From positions 1,364,001-1,428,000 of the forward strand of contig JADJQH010000002.1 in assembly GCA_016712865.1 (NCBI GenBank): a DNA stretch of 64,000 nt, in the 5' to 3' direction. Position 1 is the first letter of the stretch. Every line of letters begins with the position of its first letter. The notes under the pieces are model-generated. The model ran no database searches. It was not told the origin of the DNA and was given only the letters and a program-made list of their open reading frames with translations. The translations under genes were made by a program, and so were the position numbers. This stretch comes from Dokdonella sp. Lineage in GTDB: Bacteria > Pseudomonadota > Gammaproteobacteria > Xanthomonadales > Rhodanobacteraceae. Below, piece by piece: positions 29,184 to 36,380 of the stretch.

Positions 29184-29708
29184 TCAGGCCAGGCGCTGTC
29201 GAATCAAATCCAGCGTGTCGTGGTAGGGGGAATTGAAACGAGAATTGCGACCCAGCGCCGGATGCCGGAACAAGCCATCGCGCCACTCCCTGACGGCTTC
29301 ATCGATCAACGCGGTTTCGTTCCATTCAAAGCCCATCCAGGCACCGAACTTGCGCTGATCGATTGACGCGATGAGGCTGCGGTCGCGGGTTTTGCCAAAA
29401 GCGAACCCGGCATGGAATCCATGCAGCTCGGCATCCACCGCAGGCCCGCGAATGCCGAAGAACTCGCACAGGGAAGCAAATTGCAGAAACGCGCGCTCCT
29501 GCAACGAGCGCAAGCCTTGCGCGTGGCCATTGAGCATCAGCACCGCGCCGGTGGAAGCGTTGAGCATCACCACGAAGGGCCTGCGGTGCCAAAAGTCGAT
29601 GTCGGCATACCACTCGCCCAATGGATTGGCCTGAGGCAAGGGCTCCGGCAGCGAGGTCGGAAGTTTCAAGCGCTTGAGCAGCTTGGCGGAGCAACGCAGT
29701 ACCGTCAT
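29184..29708 (-). CDS. DUF6933-like protein of unknown function
   Basis: A 174-residue soluble protein that resembles the DUF6933 group (VLRCSAKLLKRL, EWYADIDFWHRRPFVVMLNA, GHAQGLRSL). No enzymatic motif is evident. Its ATG overlaps the stop codon of an hsdS remnant (ATGA), so it was once translationally coupled to an intact type I restriction gene. That history suggests, but does not prove, a passenger role in a mobile restriction locus. Confidence 0.6.
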   Translation of the reverse strand: MTVLRCSAKLLKRLKLPTSLPEPLPQANPLGEWYADIDFWHRRPFVVMLNASTGAVLMLNGHAQGLRSLQERAFLQFASLCEFFGIRGPAVDAELHGFHAGFAFGKTRDRSLIASIDQRKFGAWMGFEWNETALIDEAVREWRDGLFRHPALGRNSRFNSPYHDTLDLIRQRLA

Positions 29709-29848
29709 GCCACGCGCACCTGACCATTCATCAGCAGGGGCAGCAGCCAGTCGCGGAGGCGGGTGAGTTCGCGGTTTTGCTTCTGATTTGCCCAGATTCT
29801 TGTTGCTGGTAGCTGGGTGGATTCATGCGGCATCGGGGTATCCGGCGG
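29705..29848 (-). pseudogene. C-terminal remnant of a type I restriction specificity subunit (hsdS)
   Basis: The minus-strand frame ending at 29705 encodes QKQNRELTRLRDWLLPLL followed by MNGQVRVA and a stop. This is the typical end of HsdS proteins, which select the target sequence of type I restriction-modification enzymes. Only about 40 residues remain; both target recognition domains and hsdM/hsdR are absent. The remnant joins directly to the end of the toxin gene at about 29850, marking a deletion or recombination junction. Confidence 0.65.
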
Positions 29849-29850
29849 GG

Positions 29851-30150
29851 TCAGTGGTAGTCGTCTTCGCGCTGGTGACGCACGGCAAGGATGGTGATGG
29901 TGTGCTCGTCTTCGATTTCGTATTGCAGGGCATAGCCTGAAACGCCGAATGACACCAGAAGTTCGCGCAACAGCGGATTTTTCGGGTCAAGCTTGCGGCA
30001 GGCGAAAGGAAACTCACGCAGAAGCTCTGCACCCTTGATGATCGCTGCCAGCGCACGCCGAGCTGCCACCGTATCGTGCTCCAGCAGGAAGCCATAGAGC
30101 CGCTTCAAATCGTCGCGTGCGGCTGGGGAATATCGGACGCGCCAACTCAC
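29851..30150 (-). CDS. RelE/ParE-family toxin
   Basis: A 99-residue protein with the RelE/ParE fold signature: WRVRYSPAARDDLKRLYGFL at the start, a central basic stretch, and YEIEDEHTITILAVRHQRED at the end. Toxins of this group cleave ribosome-bound mRNA or inhibit gyrase. The GTG start at 30150 overlaps the antitoxin stop by four bases (GTGA), so the antitoxin is translated first, as usual for such pairs. Which target it hits cannot be told from sequence alone. Confidence 0.85.
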   Translation of the reverse strand: MSWRVRYSPAARDDLKRLYGFLLEHDTVAARRALAAIIKGAELLREFPFACRKLDPKNPLLRELLVSFGVSGYALQYEIEDEHTITILAVRHQREDDYH

Positions 30151-30431
30151 ACTTTCGCCTTGCGCACCGCCCTGGCTTCGGCTTGGGTCAGCATGTCGCG
30201 CAGCTCGGCATGTACTTCATCGGCGGTGTAATACACGCCCGTGCGCCTGGCTTCTTCGCGCGCAGCCAGGCCGCGGGCAATGAACTCGGCCTGGTTGCGG
30301 CGGCGGTTGACTTCGTCGCGCAGGGATTGCTCCATCAGATTGGACAGGCTCTCGCCCTCGCGCAGCGCGGCTTCGGCCGCTTCGCGCAATTCGGGCTCAA
30401 CACGCAGGGGCGGCAAGGTGGCGGTTTTCAT
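30147..30431 (-). CDS. Antitoxin partner of the RelE/ParE toxin
   Basis: A 94-residue protein starting MKTATLPPLRVEP. The N-terminal 50 residues fit a ribbon-helix-helix DNA-binding domain (LPPLRVEPELREAAEAAL, then GESLSNLMEQSLRDEV), and the charged C-terminal tail would wrap the toxin. It probably represses its own promoter, upstream of 30431, together with the toxin. The Met at 30431 is chosen because the beta strand begins there and GGAG lies just upstream; an earlier Met at 30449 is possible. Confidence 0.8.
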   Translation of the reverse strand: MKTATLPPLRVEPELREAAEAALREGESLSNLMEQSLRDEVNRRRNQAEFIARGLAAREEARRTGVYYTADEVHAELRDMLTQAEARAVRKAKV

Positions 30432-30566
30432 GGCGGGCTCCTGTTGCATAGCATTTGCGATGCAACTCTAGCATGGGCCAGCCACGCTGGCGATCCGGTT
30501 TCAGCCAAAGGGCAGCCGGCCCTGCGACTCGGCCGGATACTCATTGACCAGTAAACGCTGAATCAG

Positions 30567-30905
30567 TTGGCGGGTGTCGTCATCCCGCAGCCTCCGCTTA
30601 CCACCCTGCAGGGTGGCGAAGCTGCATCGACCGTTTCAAGGCGGGGATGCATCCTCTGGAGAAATTTCAGCAAAGCGTGTCGCCGCTCGCCCTATGCGTG
30701 GCCCAAACCCACCCTGGTCTACCCCGCAGGTTCGGCGTCGGCATGCGTAACCCTGGCGAGCAAGCTGTTCGGCGGAGAATTCCAGACCCGCGAAATCGCC
30801 TATGGCAGTCCCAACACGTTCGAGCTGTGGATTCCGCCGCTTACCGTTGGCGCCAAGTCGACCGAGCAACGCGCGATGCAGTTTGACCCGCGCGATTCAA
30901 AGTAG
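30567..30905 (+). pseudogene. Fragment of a second patatin C-terminal domain
   Basis: The frame contains SPYAWPKPTLVYPAGS and TREIAYGSPNTFELWIPPL. These match TPYVWDALALVYPAGS and KREISFGTPDVFELWLPPL at the C-terminus of the patatin gene 1.6 kb upstream. Similarity begins at about 30681; sequence before that is unrelated. No catalytic part remains, so this is the decayed end of a duplicated or displaced copy. Its TAG stop (30903-30905) lies immediately before the target duplication of a mobile element. Confidence 0.65.
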
Positions 30906-30909
30906 TTAG

Positions 30910-31019
30910 GGAAACTCTGAACAAGTACGGAACTCATTCGTCGCGAGCAAGCTCGCTCCCACAAAATCAAGCCATCGTGGGAGCGAGCTTGCTCGCGACA
31001 ATACGTGTTCAGACCATCC
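30910..31019. mobile_element. 110-bp MITE with IS5-like ends and a REP-type hairpin core
   Basis: Terminal inverted repeats GGAAACTCTGAACA and TGTTCAGACCATCC are flanked by a perfect TTAG duplication (30906-30909 and 31020-31023), the YTAR target of IS5-group elements. The interior is a long hairpin, GCGAGCAAGCTCGCTCCCAC against its complement, similar to REP sequences of Pseudomonas. An almost identical 110-bp copy lies at 61470-61579. There is no coding capacity, so movement would need a transposase from elsewhere. Confidence 0.8.
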
Positions 31020-31135
31020 TTAGCGATGTGATCGCTGCATGCGATCTGCTAGACGATCTGGAATTTTCGTCATCACTGCATTTGCTCGAAACCGTCATCC
31101 TGGCTGAACAGCCGGGATGACGGTTTGTGCAGGTC

Positions 31136-31429
31136 TTACTGGTTCTCGAACTGCCCGGCAAACACGCGATCGGTTGGCAGCTGTGTGCTGGTGCCGCCGA
31201 CGTTGACGCTGGTGTTGGCACTCGCCGAAATGCCCACCGGCTGACCGCTGCCTCCAACCAGGAAGGCCTGATACAAAGGCGACGCTTCGGCGCCCGCAGT
31301 ACTCGCCGGCGACGAGGCGATCAGCCGGTAGTTGTTGCTGGCCGAGCCGGCCCAAAGCAACGGCGCTGCCAACGCGAGCGGCAGCAGCGATGCCCACAGA
31401 CAGCGCGTGATTCGCGGACTTCTGGTCAT
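31136..31429 (-). CDS. Small secreted protein ending in VFAGQFE
   Basis: A 97-residue protein: basic N-terminus, hydrophobic signal segment (about 9-28, ending LLWAGSA), then a low-complexity Ser/Ala/Gly/Thr-rich body with no known domain. It ends TDRVFAGQFENQ, which lines up with the IFADGFE tag of the larger secreted proteins. The Met at 31429 is chosen as the start of the signal peptide. It lies 8 bases downstream of a broken beta-helix gene in the same direction, so it was probably the second gene of that operon. Confidence 0.55.
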   Translation of the reverse strand: MTRSPRITRCLWASLLPLALAAPLLWAGSASNNYRLIASSPASTAGAEASPLYQAFLVGGSGQPVGISASANTSVNVGGTSTQLPTDRVFAGQFENQ

Positions 31430-31437
31430 GGCGCGAC

Positions 31438-31835
31438 TCACGGGCAACCGCTGGCTATGAAACCAGTGCCCTGTTTGGTATTGCCCGAGCACGTCAAGGT
31501 TGCACCAGCGGCACAGGAAGTCCCCTGCACATGGCTGCTGACGAGGTCGAGGGTGCCGACGCCACCACCGAGCGCGCAATCGGCAGTCGGGGGTGCGATG
31601 CTGATGATCTCGATGCTGGAATTCTGTACGTCGATATCTGCGCCAGCACCGCTGGTCAGAACGCCTCCATGAGACTCCCCGTCGGCACTGCGCAGTACGC
31701 GCAAGCTTGAATTGACGATCGTTGCCTGCCCCGTCCCTTCAAATGCGCGGCTCTGCGCCGAGGTATCCGCAGGGTCGACATGGCCGACGACGACGCTGGA
31801 ATTCTCCAGTCGCAGCGCACTGAAGCTGCGCTACC
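31438..31835 (-). pseudogene. C-terminal remnant of a beta-helix-like secreted protein
   Basis: An open minus-strand frame from about 31835 to a stop at 31438 encodes repeated LENSSVVVGH, IVNSSLRVLRS and VQNSSIEIIS coils and a Cys-containing tail (FIASGCP). This is the style of the large secreted beta-helix proteins in the window. The N-terminal part and signal peptide are missing: upstream the frame stops at a TAG and sequence changes to a gene on the other strand. It appears truncated by a rearrangement near 31810-31835. Confidence 0.5.
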
Positions 31836-32656
31836 GCATCATCCGACCCGACAATTCGGGCCTGTACATTTCGCCCGAAGCGGATTCGCGCGTTGTGGCA
31901 CCCGGCGGCAGCGACGAGATCCGCATGTTTCCGCTAGGCAGCGCATTGCAGGCGGAATACGCCTTCCAGTTGGGCCTGGCGACAGCATCGGTTCGACGAA
32001 TTGTTGTGCGCATTCCCAACCTCCAGGCGGCGCTTCAGGCACGCGCGAGCCGCAGCAGCGAAGCTGTCGAGGCAATGGTTCAGTTCCTCGGTTCACAGCC
32101 CGACCCTGTGGCCTTCAATTCGCTGAGCGTCAGTGAAAAGAACCGGGCTTTGGCAGATGCAGCGCATGGCTTCATCGCTTCGAACTCCTTGGAACTGCCT
32201 GATCACGAGAACTGGATCGTGACTGCGGACACCCTGTCCAGGATCGGCATGGCCGAAACCGCGATCACGGCTTTGCAGACTGCGGAAACGAAAAGCCCGG
32301 AAATCACCCAGTCGGCCAGTGTGCGCAATCTGGCTGCCGTGCTTTCAGCCCAGTCGGGAAAGCACGACGTGCTTGACCCCGCCGTCATACCCAGTGTCGG
32401 CTTGGGTGAAATCAAGATCCAGGACTCGGACCTGGTGTACGCCACTGCCGCTCAGCGCGAAAAATGGAGCATCTTGTCGGAACGTCTGGAGCGGCTGTCC
32501 GGCTTCAAGAGCGAAGCCCTCATGATCAAGGGCGACGTCCTCGATGCCGGCGGTGACAAGGCCAAGGCGGCACAGCTCTACCAACGCGCAATCGAGGTGA
32601 AGCCGACGCCACGGCTCAACAACAAGCTTGAGCGGGCACGAAACAGAGCCGGGTAG
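31712..32656 (+). CDS. TPR-ended protein of unknown function, probably 5-prime truncated
   Basis: The 314-residue frame is a chimera. Residues 1-34 are read antisense through the beta-helix remnant and are unlikely to be native; the coherent part begins near residue 35 (LKLRYRIIRPDNSGLYISPE). A beta-rich part (35-100) is followed by helices ending in a TPR-like pair (KSEALMIKGDVLDAGGDKAK, AAQLYQRAIEVKPTP). No signal peptide remains. Function is unknown; the broken 5-prime end suggests it may no longer be expressed properly. Confidence 0.45.
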   Translation: MTIVACPVPSNARLCAEVSAGSTWPTTTLEFSSRSALKLRYRIIRPDNSGLYISPEADSRVVAPGGSDEIRMFPLGSALQAEYAFQLGLATASVRRIVVRIPNLQAALQARASRSSEAVEAMVQFLGSQPDPVAFNSLSVSEKNRALADAAHGFIASNSLELPDHENWIVTADTLSRIGMAETAITALQTAETKSPEITQSASVRNLAAVLSAQSGKHDVLDPAVIPSVGLGEIKIQDSDLVYATAAQREKWSILSERLERLSGFKSEALMIKGDVLDAGGDKAKAAQLYQRAIEVKPTPRLNNKLERARNRAG

Positions 32657-32779
32657 ATCCACCGCGGCCAGCGGGCCTACATCTGCGGATCCTGACCGGA
32701 TTGCAGGATGCGCGCGTTCAGGTCATGTTCCCGGTCATACTTCGGCAATGTGCCGAATGCCAGATCCGGGGGATTGCAG

Positions 32780-33328
32780 ATGAGCGGAGACATGAGCGGG
32801 GAGCACATGCTTGCTCATGCCGATCCGCGATCGGCGGATGACTTGTTCGCCAGCGTGTACTCACGCTTGAAGGCCATGGCCGGTCGTCAGCTGGCGCGCG
32901 GTCCACGCGATTCCACTCTCGACACCACCGCTGTGGTCCACGAACTCTACCTGCGCGTCAACTCGCAGCGGGATCTGCAGTTCCAGCATGACGCACAATT
33001 TTTCGCCTACGCCGCACGCGCAATGCGGCACCTGTTGCGTGACCGCGCACGCGATCGCATGACCCTGAGCGCTGGTGGTGATTGGCAACGCATCACGATG
33101 AACGGCACCGACGAACTGGCCCTGGACACGGCCGAACAAGCGCTGGCCCTCGATACCGCTCTCGACCGGCTTGCCGGCACCGACGAGCGCGCGGCGAAAG
33201 TGGTCGAGTTGCGTTATTTCGCCGGATTGACGCTGGAGCAGATTGCCGAACTGTTCGAGATCAACCGGCGCACGGTGGACCGCGACTGGCGTTTCGCCCG
33301 CGCCTTCCTGCGCACCGAGATCGAGTAG
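32780..33328 (+). CDS. ECF-type RNA polymerase sigma factor (cassette 3)
   Basis: A 182-residue sigma factor of the same type as the other two. Region 2.2 reads DTTAVVHE (48-55), so Thr50 and Ala51 replace the acidic pair of ordinary ECF factors. FAYAARAMRHLLRDRARD covers regions 2.3-2.4 and EQIAELFEINRRTVDRDW region 4.2. Start 32780 is preceded by a G-rich ribosome site; an internal Met (residue 5) is possible. The kinase gene begins 66 bases downstream in the same direction. Confidence 0.9.
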   Translation: MSGDMSGEHMLAHADPRSADDLFASVYSRLKAMAGRQLARGPRDSTLDTTAVVHELYLRVNSQRDLQFQHDAQFFAYAARAMRHLLRDRARDRMTLSAGGDWQRITMNGTDELALDTAEQALALDTALDRLAGTDERAAKVVELRYFAGLTLEQIAELFEINRRTVDRDWRFARAFLRTEIE

Positions 33329-33394
33329 CGCCCTGTGTCGATGTCGCAAGTTGGCGCCAAACCGCGTTGTCCCGCTGAAAAACCGGAGTGAATC

Positions 33395-36190
33395 ATGGCG
33401 GATCAGGCACGTTTGCGGGAACTGTTTGAGCAGGCGCTGGCCCTGGACGCGGAGGAACGTGCCGCGTTTGTCGCAGCCTGCAGCGATGCCAGCACGCGCC
33501 AGCGGCTTGCGCGCATGCTCGACGTTGATGCGGATGACACGCCGCTGGCTGAAAAGGATGCCAGCCAGGTTGCCGAACTCATCGGCGAGATCAACTACGC
33601 CAGCAACCTGCCACCCGGTTCGCGCATTGGTCCGTTCAAATTGGCTGAGGTGCTTGGCGAAGGTGGCTCATCCATCGTGTTTCGCGCCACGCGCACGTTG
33701 GAAGGTGTAAGCCAGGAAGTAGCCCTCAAGCTGCTTCGCCACGGCCTTTATTCGCCGGATGCACAACGCCAGTTCCGCCGCGAACGCCTTGCGCTTGCGC
33801 AACTCGACCACCCCGGCATCGCGCGTCTGATCGAAGGCGGCGTTACCGAGTCGGGCATGGCTTACATCGTCCTCGAACTGATCGAAGGCACGCCACTGAC
33901 CGAACACGCGCGAGAGCATCGGCTCGAACCGCGCGCGCGACTCGCCTTGTTCCTGCAAGTGTGCCGGGCGGTCGAAGCTGCGCACCGCGCGTTGATCGTG
34001 CATCGCGACCTCAAGCCATCGAACGTGCTGGTCACGCGCGATGGCCAGGTCAAGCTGCTCGATTTCGGCATCGCCAAGCTCTTGCACAACGATGATGAAA
34101 CGCAGACCCGACTTCCTGCATTTACCCCCTCTTATGCAGCGCCCGAGCAGCGGGTCGGCGGCCTCGTCACTACGGCAACCGACGTGTATGCACTGGGCGT
34201 TCTGCTTGGCCAGCTGATGACGGGCGAGCGTATGAGCGGAGGCCAGACCCCATCCGGCCAGGTTCGCGAAGGCCATGATCCCGGCGTGCTGCCGGCGTCA
34301 GCCCGCATCACGCGTCGCTTGTTGCGCGGCGATCTCGACAACATCGTGCTCAAGGCCATCGACGAGGATCCGGCGCGACGCTATGCGTCCGCGAGTGCGT
34401 TTGCCGATGACGTCGAGCGCCTGCTCGATGGTCGCCCGGTCTCCGCCCACCCGCCGTCGCGCTGGTACCGGGCACGCAAGTTCGTTCTTCGACACAAGGT
34501 CAGTGTCGCCAGTTCGCTGACGTTCCTGATCGTGATACTCGCCTCGCTGGGTTCCGCCATCTGGCAGGCGCGCATCGCAAACAATGCTTCCACGCGTGCC
34601 AACGCCACGCTGGCATTTGTGGTTGACCTGCTCAAGACCGCCAATGCCGATCTTCCCGCCGACCAGCGGCCAACCCCGGCAGAACTCGTGGCCGAGGCGG
34701 CAACCAAGGCCCGCACAGACGCCGACCTTGACCCGCGGGTCCGCGCGCAATTGCTGCTCACCCTGGCCGAAGTTTCGCGCAGCAATGGCGACACCACGCA
34801 AGCCGAAGCGCTGATCGATGATGCGATTGCGCGCATGCAGGCCTTGGGTGCGGACGCGTCATCGCCCGAATGGGTAGCGATGCTGGTCAGCAAGGGCAAT
34901 CTCCTGCATACCACGGGCCGCACCATGGAGGCCGACCGGTTGATGGAAGGCTTGCTGCCGGCACTCGATGGGGTCGATACGGATGGCGCCGTGTCGGCAC
35001 TGATGCTGTATGGCGCGACCCGCGCCTACGCGGCAGATGCGGATCGCGCGGTCGAGATCGCCAAGCAGGCATTGATCAAGGCAAAACGCGTATTTGGCGC
35101 GGATTCCACGAATGGCGTGGAAACGGCGACCTACCTCGGGCAGCTTTGTTCTTCGCTGCGGCGTTATCGCGAAGCGGAGGCCATGCTTGAGGAAGGTATC
35201 CTGCGCTGGCGACGAGTGGGCCTTCCGCACAACGAGCAACTGGCCCGCAGTCTTTTCCACCTGGCCAGGTCAAAGCAGGCGCTGGGCCAGCGCAACGAGG
35301 TGGAGGCCCTCTACAAGGAAGGCATCGCCTTGATGCGCAGCATTCGCGAGGGACCGTTCCATCGCCTGCCCCAAGGTCTCCTCGGCTATGCCGATTTCCT
35401 GCTCGGCGAGGAACGCCACGAGGAAGCAAAATTGGCCCTTGATGAGGCGCTGCAGATCGACATGGCTACCCGCGGCGCCGAAGATGTTCGCACCGCCATG
35501 ACGCTCCATGCCCTGGCAAATTACCACCGCGCCCGTGGCGAGAGCTCGGAAGCCGAGCAGCGTGGACGCGCGGCAGTCGAGATTTTGCGCGCGCGTGCCA
35601 AGGCTGCGGGATATGAGCCGGAACTGGCTCGGGTCCAGTTGGATTTCGCCAGCAGCCTGATCGCAAAGGAAGAAATCGATGAGGCCGTCGCATTGCATCG
35701 CACCGTGCTGCCTGACTTGTCCAGGCTCTACGGAGCGCAAAGCGCCGAAATTGCCGACGGCCAATGTGTCGGCGCTGCGCTCTCCTCGTTGCGCGGTGAC
35801 TTTGCTGCGGCTTTGCGGGATGCCGATCAGGCCCTTGCCATCCTGCGTGCCCTGGATATTCCGGTTGCGTCTAGTGAAGTCCGCTGTCTGCAACTGCGCA
35901 CAAATGCCCTTCTCGGCCTGCAGCGCAGCGACGAAGCACGCGAAACCGCCGCGCTTGCCGTTGTCCGCCACCAGCAAGCCTATCCATCCGCCAGCACCCG
36001 GCTTGCCGGCCTACTCGCCTTGCGCGCACGCGCGGAACGCTCTGATGGCGACCTGGAAGCTGCCTCGTCCACGATTGCCCAGGCGCACCAGCTCGTTGTG
36101 CTGGCAGAGCTGCTTCCCACCGAAGACAGGGAAACCCTGCAGCTTGGCTTGCCACAAGCGCCCAAGAAGTCTGCGCGGCCAACCGACTGA
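33395..36190 (+). CDS. Transmembrane Ser/Thr protein kinase with TPR sensor domain (cassette 3)
   Basis: A 931-residue kinase with the same plan: kinase domain about 79-355, catalytic lysine 112, HRDLKPSN (203-210), DFG (223-225), APEQ (249-252), membrane span about 372-390, then TPR-like helices to the end. The glycine loop reads GEGGSS (88-93), so the third glycine is replaced by serine; many kinases tolerate this but activity may be altered. It sits between its sigma factor and a secreted beta-helix gene, suggesting a sensor-sigma-target order. Confidence 0.92.
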   Translation: MADQARLRELFEQALALDAEERAAFVAACSDASTRQRLARMLDVDADDTPLAEKDASQVAELIGEINYASNLPPGSRIGPFKLAEVLGEGGSSIVFRATRTLEGVSQEVALKLLRHGLYSPDAQRQFRRERLALAQLDHPGIARLIEGGVTESGMAYIVLELIEGTPLTEHAREHRLEPRARLALFLQVCRAVEAAHRALIVHRDLKPSNVLVTRDGQVKLLDFGIAKLLHNDDETQTRLPAFTPSYAAPEQRVGGLVTTATDVYALGVLLGQLMTGERMSGGQTPSGQVREGHDPGVLPASARITRRLLRGDLDNIVLKAIDEDPARRYASASAFADDVERLLDGRPVSAHPPSRWYRARKFVLRHKVSVASSLTFLIVILASLGSAIWQARIANNASTRANATLAFVVDLLKTANADLPADQRPTPAELVAEAATKARTDADLDPRVRAQLLLTLAEVSRSNGDTTQAEALIDDAIARMQALGADASSPEWVAMLVSKGNLLHTTGRTMEADRLMEGLLPALDGVDTDGAVSALMLYGATRAYAADADRAVEIAKQALIKAKRVFGADSTNGVETATYLGQLCSSLRRYREAEAMLEEGILRWRRVGLPHNEQLARSLFHLARSKQALGQRNEVEALYKEGIALMRSIREGPFHRLPQGLLGYADFLLGEERHEEAKLALDEALQIDMATRGAEDVRTAMTLHALANYHRARGESSEAEQRGRAAVEILRARAKAAGYEPELARVQLDFASSLIAKEEIDEAVALHRTVLPDLSRLYGAQSAEIADGQCVGAALSSLRGDFAAALRDADQALAILRALDIPVASSEVRCLQLRTNALLGLQRSDEARETAALAVVRHQQAYPSASTRLAGLLALRARAERSDGDLEAASSTIAQAHQLVVLAELLPTEDRETLQLGLPQAPKKSARPTD

Positions 36191-36380
36191 ACAGTAGTTG
36201 CAACTCAGACAAGTCCGGCGGGGCGAGAACCCTGTAGCCGCCGCACAAAACCACGCGAACTCGACGTTGGGCGAGGCAACCTCCAAGGCCCTGTTGCCAG
36301 GGCATCCTTTCCCGCATGTCGCAAATTCAAGTCACTTGGCGTTCCTCGCCGTTGCCCTTGGCACGCAACGAGGAAATACC

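Noticed and set aside
30501-30620. Minus-strand tail encoding RLLVNEYPAESQGRLPFG before a stop
   Set aside because: It reads like a protein C-terminus but I cannot identify it, and the frame loses sense within about 40 codons. It may be another relic in the island; evidence is too thin for an entry.
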